Shown: positions 1 to 8,028 of the stretch, piece after piece
Position numbering within the stretch: position 1 is the stretch's first letter
Layout of the letters: every line of letters begins with the position of its first letter
Assembly (NCBI GenBank): GCA_964434775.1
Contig: CAYSWH010000001.1
Coordinates: 25,181-89,180 of the forward strand
Origin: CAYSWH01 sp964434775
GTDB lineage: Bacteria; Patescibacteriota; JACMRA01
Direction of reading: 5' to 3'
Length of the DNA: 64,000 nt
Program-made: the position numbers and the translations under genes
The notes under the pieces: model-generated
Seen by the model: the letters and a program-made list of their open reading frames with translations, nothing else
Told to the model about the DNA's origin: nothing
The model's database searches: none

Positions 1-2
1 AT

Positions 3-1937
3 GTCACGGAAAAAATACATAAGTTTTGGCCAGTAGTTTTTCTCTTACCATCTGGTAGCTTTTTCCTTGTTAAGCACTTAACTAAAAGTGATATAGCAGG
101 CTTAATAGGCTCGATTGTTTTTTGTTTCAACACCTACTTTTTATCAATTAACAGCCAAGGTCACTTGTCCTTAACAGTAGCATGTGCATTTGCGAACTTT
201 GCTTTTTTGTTCTTCATCAAATCATTAGAGAAGTTATCAATTAGTTATAGCATAATAACTTCTTTGACCTTCTTTATTGTTGGGTCATATGATTTTAGAT
301 TTTTATATATTCTGTCTTATATTCTTTTTGCTTACACAATATTTTACGTTTTTTTTGTCGCAAAAATTAAAGTAAAGAATTACAAAGAATCAGCTAAGTA
401 TTTTTTGTTAGCTTTAACACCATATTTATTATATATACTAATGGCAGCCTATTGGGTTATCCCTACATTAGTTTCAGGAGAGATAATTGATAACCAAGTC
501 TTAAGAAGAGAAATAATATTTCGAGATTATTGGGGAATATTTGAAGCAATGACATTGAGTCATACGTTTTGGGGTAATTTACCAATCTGGAGCACTCCAA
601 CAAATTATGTAAACATGTACTATTTTGCTATCCCGATTCTAGCTGCACTTGGGTATTATATAAATAAAAAAAATCAAATATATACTTTTTTTCTTGTCTT
701 TTCAATTATTGGAATATTACTCTCAAAACAAAACGGCGTACCTTTTGAATGGTTTTACGATTGGATGTTTGAAAATTTTCCTGGTTTCAAGGCTTTTAGA
801 GAAGCAACAAAATTTTACTACATCATTGCCATTTCATATGCAGTATTAATTGGTGGTCTATCCAAAAGCATCTGGGAAATTAAGAGCTGGAAAAAGATAA
901 ACAAGAATAGACTAATATTAGTAAAGACAGCAGCTTTATTATCTATTTCCTCAGTATTTCTGGTCAATACTTATGGTATCCTTACAGGTTCAATCGGTTC
1001 ACTTTATACTCCGAAGGAGAAACAAATAGAATATGAACTTTTGAATAATTACTTAAATGATAATTCTGAAAACTACAGAACATTTTTAGTTGCAAGAGAC
1101 AGTTTATGGATGCCATACTCCACTAAAATTCCAAAATATTATCTATCAAGAGTTGTTGGTATGGACGGATGGAATAATCTTGATAATTATGATAAAATTA
1201 GCGGAAAGCCATTTGTTGACATTTTATTTCAAGATTTTTCTAACAATTTACTGGATTATTACTCAACGAAATATGTTATTTTACCAATAATCGAGAACGA
1301 ATCTTACAATGATGATTTTTCTTTTCATTTTAGAATAGGTAGAGATTATTATGTTGATCTGATGAAAGAGATTGATTATTTAAAAAAGATAGACATCAAT
1401 GCAGGGGATATTATTGTCTATGAAAATGAAGACCCGCTGCCAAGAGTTTACCTTTCCGATAAACAGGTTTCTCTAAATAATCGACCAGAGTATGAAGAAG
1501 TTAATTTTGTTCAGATAACACAATATAAATATAAAGTAGAAATTAATAATTTATCAAAAAAGACGTATCTAAATTTTACCGATACCTATCATAGTAGTTG
1601 GAAGGCGAGAATTGGAAATGATTTTAACTGGTTTGATTCGATCATCAAAAAAAATTATTTTTTACCTGATAGTTTTCATTTTTCAAATGATCATTATCTA
1701 AATTACTTTGTTATAGACCCGAATTATATAAGAAATAACTACTCTTTGGAAGAATATTCTGAAAATCCTGACGGAAGTATTAATATGAACATTTATCTCT
1801 ACTACCAACCACAAGCTTACTTCTACGTTGGTACTATTTTTACTTTTAGTGTTATTTTTATTTTATTTTCTAGCTTGATTTATATTAACAGGCATTACTC
1901 AATAAGAGGATATTATGATTGGTTTAAGAAATATTGA
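3..1937 (+). CDS. GT-C/YfhO-like multi-spanning membrane protein, 5' end outside window
   Basis: Integral membrane protein, probably a polyprenyl-phosphate-sugar-dependent glycosyltransferase of the GT-C/YfhO type acting on the outer face of the membrane. The reading frame is open from base 3 and the translation from there (EKIHKFWPVVFLLPSG, then INSQGHL) aligns with the complete paralogue at 5854-8028, so the gene starts before the window and the TTG at 165 is not its start. About ten hydrophobic segments are followed by a soluble C-terminal domain with YHSSWKA, then a last membrane helix. The motif PGFKAFREATKFYY resembles the PGF-FRE-KF motif of arabinofuranosyltransferase-like membrane proteins. 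It overlaps the next gene by 23 bp, so the two are translationally linked. The family call rests on architecture and motif, and the substrate is unknown. Confidence 0.75.
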   Translation, partial: VTEKIHKFWPVVFLLPSGSFFLVKHLTKSDIAGLIGSIVFCFNTYFLSINSQGHLSLTVACAFANFAFLFFIKSLEKLSISYSIITSLTFFIVGSYDFRFLYILSYILFAYTIFYVFFVAKIKVKNYKESAKYFLLALTPYLLYILMAAYWVIPTLVSGEIIDNQVLRREIIFRDYWGIFEAMTLSHTFWGNLPIWSTPTNYVNMYYFAIPILAALGYYINKKNQIYTFFLVFSIIGILLSKQNGVPFEWFYDWMFENFPGFKAFREATKFYYIIAISYAVLIGGLSKSIWEIKSWKKINKNRLILVKTAALLSISSVFLVNTYGILTGSIGSLYTPKEKQIEYELLNNYLNDNSENYRTFLVARDSLWMPYSTKIPKYYLSRVVGMDGWNNLDNYDKISGKPFVDILFQDFSNNLLDYYSTKYVILPIIENESYNDDFSFHFRIGRDYYVDLMKEIDYLKKIDINAGDIIVYENEDPLPRVYLSDKQVSLNNRPEYEEVNFVQITQYKYKVEINNLSKKTYLNFTDTYHSSWKARIGNDFNWFDSIIKKNYFLPDSFHFSNDHYLNYFVIDPNYIRNNYSLEEYSENPDGSINMNIYLYYQPQAYFYVGTIFTFSVIFILFSSLIYINRHYSIRGYYDWFKKY

Positions 1938-4737
1938 TTATATATTAAGCTTACTTGTGTTGATTTCACTTTCTGTCATATTAACCTTACAATATTGGAC
2001 AGCAAGTAATAATACCAATATTACGTTCAGCAATGTTAAAAAAATCGATAAAATTGTTAATGGAAATAGGGTTAACCAGCCAAATATTATCTCTTCCGAA
2101 GATAAGCATTTTATTACTGACCCCATCAACTTACCAAAAAAAAATTATAATAAACTATATAATCTTACTAGTGAAATATACTCCTTTTTCACTTATAGTG
2201 AAGCAGATAGTTCAGGAAATTACGAAATCTTTAATGATTTCAGTGAGGGTAGGAAGTTTAATTTAAATTATTCATTTGATAAAGATACAGACTTAAGAAT
2301 TACTTACAATGCCAAACTACAGAGGATTGAATTTGTAGTCGACAATATCTTGAACAAATACAGCAAAGAGTATAAAGCTATTTACCAATTAGATGATATA
2401 AATTCCGACAGTATAGTAAAAATTGGCAATATAATTATTGACCTGGAAAATTACGAAAATGATAAATATATTTCTGTAAAGGATATAGAGAACGTAGTTG
2501 AAGTGAAAAGAATAATCAAAAAAGACAATAATATCCTAAGTGCCAACAATTTCTCGTTTGAAGCAGGGCCTTGGCAAGAAGAAGTTACAAATTGTAGTGA
2601 GAAAAGTGTTGATGGTAGACCAAAGATAAACATGTCAATCTCAAATGATTCATCAGAAGGAGAAAAGTCAATCTCGCTTGAATCAGATAATCATTTTGCA
2701 TGTACACTTAAAAGATTCGATATTAAGAGTCAAGACAAAAATTATTACAAACTATCTTTTGATTATAAGAATTTAGAAGGAAATCTACTAATGTATGAAT
2801 ACGAACTAAATTCATTTATAGATGATGAGAGAGTGGTGGAAGATCATTTTTTTGAATTTTTAGAACCTGATAATTCTGTTTGGAATAACCATTCCGTTTT
2901 CATTGAACCGGGAGACGAAGAAGGAAATTATAAAAAATTTAATGAGTTTGTGATAAGAATCCACTCGCCTTCAAGAGGAGAGAAAAGAATTGTTAATTTA
3001 TATGACAATTTTACTTTATCAAGATACGAAGAGGATAATAATTCTAGTATAGAAATTAAAAGAGTTTTTGAAGAAAGTAATAATGATGCAGAATATAGAA
3101 TATCTTCAGAATTAATTGATTACTCTGCCATAAAAGAATTAGACTTTTTTAAGGAAAATGATAATTTACTCAAAGAATATAATTTTTCCTTTGAACAAGG
3201 AAATTGGAATAAGGAAGTCGGGAATTGTAATAGAAATTTTCCAGGGGCCCCAAATATTTACACCGAACTAAACTCCAAAGATTCAACAGAAGGAAAAAGG
3301 TCTCTGGAAATTGGGTCAAAAAATCATTTTGCATGTGTTTCAAATTTCGTCCCTATTGAGCTAGATAGTAACAAACAGTATAAATTCAGCTTTGATTATA
3401 AAAACATTAAAGGAAAATCAGCATATTATTACATAATATTTGTTAGTGAGGACAGGCTTCCAACAGAAGAAAGTACAGGATTTTCTGTATTGCTTGATAA
3501 CTCAGATGTTAGTTTAAGTGGAAGATATATAGGAGTTGTAGAAAGTGGTAAATGGTATAAACATGAAGAAATAATTAGACCCGAGGTAAATAACGTTCGA
3601 GCATTAATTATTCACTTTCTCGCACCTTCCAATGGTTCAAAGGAATTTATAAACCTCTACGACAATGTACGTTTGGAAGAGTTTGCACCGAAGGATATTG
3701 ATAATTACTATTTGTATTCCGAGCAGGAGGTTGATGAAAGCCCCAAGGTTGATTCTTTGGAGTATACCAACCTGGACAGATACACTCACAAGGTTAGATT
3801 GAATGGTCTTGAAGATTCTACTTTAGTTTACTTTCCCGAAGGTTATAGTGATTCATGGAAAGCGTTTCCAATTCAAACCGATGAACCCCCTGAAGAGCAA
3901 AATGTTTCCGATTTTACCGTGCCTCAGGAAGAGTCAAATCGTCAGGCCGACTCACAAGAAGTCAGAGCTTATTTTGACCAGGGTAAAGTATCAACTGTAG
4001 GAGATAAATATATCGGTAAGAATTTTGACGATTCAATTAGGAATGATAATCTAAAACCCGGAGGAACACTTAGTGTTTTAGGAAAACAGGCAATAGACGG
4101 CTCCCGTCACTACAAGCTCAATGACTACGGCAATGCCTGGTATATTGATGTTGAGGAGTATTGTAAAAATAGGAATGTGTGCGTCGATAATGGTGACGGT
4201 ACTTTTGATTTGGAGTTAATCATTCGCCATGAGAACAAGTTTTATTTACAACTAATTCAGATCTCCGGAATGTTTGCTTTAATCCTTCCGCTGGGTTGGG
4301 TTATTGGGAGGGGGTTAAGACAGCCATTCAAACATCGACAAGCAAATCAAGAAAAACCTAAAAGATTAGAACAACCTAAAACAACCGAAGAAATAAAGGA
4401 GCCCTCAAAAGCTATAGAAAAGGAAAAAACCGAGGAGTCTACAAAAGTCAAAAAATCCAAAGAATCAAGCTTAGAATCTAAGCCGCAAAAAAGATCCTGG
4501 GTAGAGGAATTCTATGCTGAAAAGACAAACTCATCCAGAGACGGGCAAAGAGGAGACAAAACCCAAAAAGTAAGTCAGAATCAAGATCCGAACGACCTGC
4601 AAAAAGAAGGAGGAAGAGACAGTTTGGACGTTGAGTTTACACAAAAGGAAGGTAAAAACGAGACTAAATCAGCGGCTGAAACTTGGAAAAAAAGAGTTTT
4701 GATTAAAACCGACACCGCAAAGGATGATTCCGCTTAA
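1915..4737 (+). CDS. Large membrane-anchored exoprotein with two repeated carbohydrate-binding-like modules
   Basis: A 940-residue protein with an N-terminal membrane helix (about residues 9-25), a long exported region, a second helix near residue 785 and a highly charged Lys/Glu-rich cytoplasmic tail. The exported part has two related modules (about residues 208-340 and 418-570). Each opens with SFE-G-W-EV-NC, continues through NHFAC and FDYKN, and ends with a NLYDN motif, and they look like jelly-roll sugar-binding domains. A following domain carries YSDSWKAF, the same signature seen at the C terminus of the upstream membrane protein. ATG 1915 is preceded by AAGAGGA at 1904-1910. It overlaps the upstream gene by 23 bp. 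The likely role is a partner or acceptor-binding subunit of the upstream transferase, inferred from the repeated gene pairing. I do not recognise a named family. Confidence 0.75.
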   Translation: MIGLRNIDYILSLLVLISLSVILTLQYWTASNNTNITFSNVKKIDKIVNGNRVNQPNIISSEDKHFITDPINLPKKNYNKLYNLTSEIYSFFTYSEADSSGNYEIFNDFSEGRKFNLNYSFDKDTDLRITYNAKLQRIEFVVDNILNKYSKEYKAIYQLDDINSDSIVKIGNIIIDLENYENDKYISVKDIENVVEVKRIIKKDNNILSANNFSFEAGPWQEEVTNCSEKSVDGRPKINMSISNDSSEGEKSISLESDNHFACTLKRFDIKSQDKNYYKLSFDYKNLEGNLLMYEYELNSFIDDERVVEDHFFEFLEPDNSVWNNHSVFIEPGDEEGNYKKFNEFVIRIHSPSRGEKRIVNLYDNFTLSRYEEDNNSSIEIKRVFEESNNDAEYRISSELIDYSAIKELDFFKENDNLLKEYNFSFEQGNWNKEVGNCNRNFPGAPNIYTELNSKDSTEGKRSLEIGSKNHFACVSNFVPIELDSNKQYKFSFDYKNIKGKSAYYYIIFVSEDRLPTEESTGFSVLLDNSDVSLSGRYIGVVESGKWYKHEEIIRPEVNNVRALIIHFLAPSNGSKEFINLYDNVRLEEFAPKDIDNYYLYSEQEVDESPKVDSLEYTNLDRYTHKVRLNGLEDSTLVYFPEGYSDSWKAFPIQTDEPPEEQNVSDFTVPQEESNRQADSQEVRAYFDQGKVSTVGDKYIGKNFDDSIRNDNLKPGGTLSVLGKQAIDGSRHYKLNDYGNAWYIDVEEYCKNRNVCVDNGDGTFDLELIIRHENKFYLQLIQISGMFALILPLGWVIGRGLRQPFKHRQANQEKPKRLEQPKTTEEIKEPSKAIEKEKTEESTKVKKSKESSLESKPQKRSWVEEFYAEKTNSSRDGQRGDKTQKVSQNQDPNDLQKEGGRDSLDVEFTQKEGKNETKSAAETWKKRVLIKTDTAKDDSA
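3647..4260 (+). repeat. 614-bp exact duplication, copy 1
   Basis: This stretch inside the exoprotein gene at 1915-4737 is identical base for base to 9771-10384 inside its paralogue. It encodes the SDSWKAF domain and the segment up to the C-terminal membrane helix. Sequence on both sides diverges abruptly, which points to recent gene conversion or to an assembly collapse. Confidence 0.95.
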
Positions 4738-4808
4738 TGTTTGTTTTTGCTAATTATTTAAACTTTGTTAGTTCTTCCCAAAAAACATTTTTCTAAATTC
4801 TTATCACA

Positions 4809-5879
4809 ATGAAGCAAAAAAAAATATTGTTAATAAGTAGACCGGTTGATAATTATATCAAAGGCGGAGGTATTTATGCCTGTCTTTATTGGCTCAAAAA
4901 AAAACTCAAAGAAGATAAATATATTAGGCTATTCTCTACTAAAAAATATCCGTTTATCCCAACTTCATCTTCCCTTCTTACAATTATTGTTTATGACATA
5001 ATTAACCCACTATTTATGGCTGCTATCTATGGAAAAAAAGCGGAAATATTTTTTTTTGGTGATTCAGCCTATACACCAACCATCAACCTAATAAAGCTCT
5101 TGCTTCCAAAAAAGAAATATGTGACAATTGTTCAAGATTTTAATGAGAAGAAAGACAATTCCTTATACTATAGATACTTTAACAAAATTGCTGCAAATGC
5201 CATAGCAAATTGTGATTACATAATCTGTACTGCTGAAGAAAACAAAAATATCATTCTCGCAAAAAAAATTCAAGTAGATCCGGAAAAAATATGCGTTCTG
5301 CCTCTGGGCTTTACTTCCATGATTTTGGAATCTGATACCGGTACCGTAAACAGATCCAAGAAAGACAAAGAATTCCACATAGGTTACATTGGAGACTCCC
5401 AAGGACACAAAAGAATCGACAGATTGGTGGAAATAATAAAAAAATTTAATGAGCTAGAAGTTCCTCTGATTCTAACGACCGCCGGAAAAATTAACGAGTC
5501 ATACACAGATCAATTTGATTCTTTACAAAATGAATATTTTCAGTACAATCACTTAGGAAGAATAACCGAAGAAGAAAAGGTGGGTTTTTACACAAATATT
5601 AACGCCTTGATGTTTCCTTCTGAAAGAGAAGGTTTTGGACTACCTCTTCTGGAATCTATGTACCTGCAAAAACTGGCGATTATTTTTGGAAGTTCTCAGA
5701 TACCTTCACTTTTAAAACAAAAATGCTTATTGCTTGAAGATGACCTCAAAAATTTGAAAGAAATATATAATTATATTACCTCGGAGAAAAAAGAATATAG
5801 AGAGTTTATCATCAATAATTTTAAATACTCTCAAAAATTTGATTGGCACAATTATGTTGAATTTTTTAGAAATATTTAA
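4809..5879 (+). CDS. Glycosyltransferase, GT4 family
   Basis: Cytoplasmic or membrane-peripheral retaining glycosyltransferase of 356 residues with a GT-B layout. The N-terminal Rossmann half begins KILLISRPVDNYIKGGG, the glycine-rich loop typical of GT4. The C-terminal half has the EREGFGLPLLESM motif, equivalent to the E-x7-E nucleotide-sugar-binding motif. It lies between two copies of the YfhO-like/exoprotein pair and its 3' end overlaps the second pair by 26 bp (ATG at 5854), so all five genes probably form one envelope polysaccharide or glycan transcription unit. The sugar donor and acceptor cannot be read from the sequence. Confidence 0.85.
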   Translation: MKQKKILLISRPVDNYIKGGGIYACLYWLKKKLKEDKYIRLFSTKKYPFIPTSSSLLTIIVYDIINPLFMAAIYGKKAEIFFFGDSAYTPTINLIKLLLPKKKYVTIVQDFNEKKDNSLYYRYFNKIAANAIANCDYIICTAEENKNIILAKKIQVDPEKICVLPLGFTSMILESDTGTVNRSKKDKEFHIGYIGDSQGHKRIDRLVEIIKKFNELEVPLILTTAGKINESYTDQFDSLQNEYFQYNHLGRITEEEKVGFYTNINALMFPSEREGFGLPLLESMYLQKLAIIFGSSQIPSLLKQKCLLLEDDLKNLKEIYNYITSEKKEYREFIINNFKYSQKFDWHNYVEFFRNI

Positions 5880-8028
5880 GAGCAAGATAAAAGGGAACTC
5901 TCTTCTGTTTGTGTCAATAGCCATTTCCATGATGACATATTTTAGGTGGCTATCTTTTGATTATTTTGTTTATGCCGATATTCACTATTTTAATCAGGAC
6001 AAATTAAGTCAGGAAGTCATACCGAGTACTTGGTTATCAGACCACACAATTGCTCACCCGGAAATTCAATTATGGAGAGTACCATCATTTTATTTAGGGA
6101 GTATTCTATCAATTTTCGGTTTAGAAAGCAATGTTTATGAAAAAATAGTATTCTTCTGGCCGGTAATTTTTCTTTTGCCGATAGGAAGTTATCTCCTAGT
6201 TAAAAAAACAACTAAAAGCAGTATTGCCGCTTTCATAGGATCCTTGGTTTTTAGTTTTAACACATATTTTTTAGCTATAAATAGCCAGGGACACTTACCG
6301 CTCACAGTAGCTTGTGCTTTTTCTAATTTTGCTTTTTTGCTTTTTATCAAAACCTTGGAACGGAAAAAACTTCTTTATGCTGTATGCACCGGATTAATAT
6401 TATTTATCGTAGGCTCATATGATCTTAGATTTCTATACATTGATTTCTTTTTGCTAGCTGCATACACGGGTTATTATTTAATAGAAAATAAATTCACTGA
6501 TCTAAAAGAGGCATTGGGGCGGATAATTTACTTCCCTATATCTTTCGGCATAGTCATAATCCTGAGTCTTTTTTGGATTTTACCGGCTTTTTTTGCTGAC
6601 CAACTGGTTTCCAATGAAGTCCTGGAAAGGGAGATAATATTTTTCAACTATTGGGGGATACTGGAATCGATGACTCTTTTTCATGTCTTCTGGGATGGCA
6701 CAGATATCTGGCAGGTTGTTAAGCCTCTTCCGGCGTATTTTCTTATAATTCCTGTATTTGCAGCTGCAGGATATATATTGAATAAAAATAAAAAAAATTA
6801 CACTTTTTTCCTTGTAATAGGGGTTCTGGGGATACTTTTGAGCAAACAAAACGGAGCTCCGTTTGAGGGTTTTTATGATTGGATGTACGCAAATTTCCCT
6901 GGGTTTAGTGCCTTTAGAGAGGCAACCAAGTTTTATTACCTAATTGCCCTGAGTTATGCTGTTCTAATAGGATCTTTAGCCGATTTTCTTTATGTAAATT
7001 TCCGGAGGAAGCTTTGGCAAAAAACTATAACTGTAGGAGTGGTAAGTTCTGTGGTAATTATTTTTACGGCCAATTTAGTGCCGATCTTTACCGGGGAAAT
7101 AAAGTCTTTATACACCCCTAAAGACAAGCAACAGGAGTATGCCGACTTATGGAATTATTTGCAAAAGCAACCCGCCGGCTATAGAACTATGCTGGTTCCG
7201 ACGACTAGTATATGGATGCCTTACACAAACAAGCACCCCGGACTTAACTTAAATAGAACTGTTACTCAAGAATGGCAATTTTTGGACAACTACCAAAAGA
7301 TATCAGGTAAACCCTTTGTGGATGTATTGGAACAAGATTTTTCAGATTTTTTATTGGATAACACATCAATTAAATATGTAGCAATTCCAATAATGGAAAA
7401 TGAAAACCCTAAAAGAGACTTCTCAGAACATTTTAACCTTTCCAGAAATTTTTACTTAGACGTAATTTCAAAAATAGATTATTTAGAAAAGGTAGAAGAT
7501 TTCGATTCCAGGATAGAGCTATATGAAAATACAAATGTAAAACCGAGGCTCTACACAACCGACAAAGTTGAAACAATTTATCAAAGGATAGAATATGAAC
7601 AAATAGAACATGAACAGATCAGTTCCAACAAATATAGATTAAAGCTGAGAGGTTTTTCCGAAAAAGAGTATCTCAATTTAACAGATAGATACAGTGAAAA
7701 TTGGAAATTGAAGGTGGGGGAGGAAGAGATTAATCATTTTTCGGTACTTTTTGATCATGATTATTTTCTTCCACAAAATACTTCCTTTCAAAACGACGGA
7801 CGTTTAACCTCATTTATTCTGGATGCTGATTACATTAAGAGAAATTATTCCAAAGAATATTACACCGAAAACTCTGACGGTTCAATTGACGTAGAAATGA
7901 CCCTGTATTACAAACCACAGTCCTATTTTTATGCTGGTGCAGTTATTTCCTTGTCTTTTTTGATTTTATGCTTAACCTATCTTTCATATGAAGCCTATAG
8001 ATTTATTCACCATTCAAAAAAGAGTTAA
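5854..8028 (+). CDS. GT-C/YfhO-like multi-spanning membrane protein
   Basis: Complete paralogue (724 residues) of the truncated gene at the window start, with the same order of features. These are a first helix, an exported loop containing YADIHYF, about ten further helices, the motif PGFSAFREATKFYY, and a soluble C-terminal domain with YSENWKL closed by a final helix. I chose ATG 5854 rather than the in-frame TTG at 5839 because ATG starts prevail here and the start still overlaps the GT4 gene. The family is consistent with lipid-linked sugar transfer at the outer membrane face, which is an inference from topology. It overlaps the following exoprotein gene by 41 bp. Confidence 0.8.
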   Translation: MLNFLEIFKSKIKGNSLLFVSIAISMMTYFRWLSFDYFVYADIHYFNQDKLSQEVIPSTWLSDHTIAHPEIQLWRVPSFYLGSILSIFGLESNVYEKIVFFWPVIFLLPIGSYLLVKKTTKSSIAAFIGSLVFSFNTYFLAINSQGHLPLTVACAFSNFAFLLFIKTLERKKLLYAVCTGLILFIVGSYDLRFLYIDFFLLAAYTGYYLIENKFTDLKEALGRIIYFPISFGIVIILSLFWILPAFFADQLVSNEVLEREIIFFNYWGILESMTLFHVFWDGTDIWQVVKPLPAYFLIIPVFAAAGYILNKNKKNYTFFLVIGVLGILLSKQNGAPFEGFYDWMYANFPGFSAFREATKFYYLIALSYAVLIGSLADFLYVNFRRKLWQKTITVGVVSSVVIIFTANLVPIFTGEIKSLYTPKDKQQEYADLWNYLQKQPAGYRTMLVPTTSIWMPYTNKHPGLNLNRTVTQEWQFLDNYQKISGKPFVDVLEQDFSDFLLDNTSIKYVAIPIMENENPKRDFSEHFNLSRNFYLDVISKIDYLEKVEDFDSRIELYENTNVKPRLYTTDKVETIYQRIEYEQIEHEQISSNKYRLKLRGFSEKEYLNLTDRYSENWKLKVGEEEINHFSVLFDHDYFLPQNTSFQNDGRLTSFILDADYIKRNYSKEYYTENSDGSIDVEMTLYYKPQSYFYAGAVISLSFLILCLTYLSYEAYRFIHHSKKS

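Noticed and set aside
165..1937. TTG at 165 as the start of the first gene
   Set aside because: The frame is open to base 3 and the upstream translation aligns with residues 95-150 of the paralogue at 5854-8028, so the gene begins outside the window.
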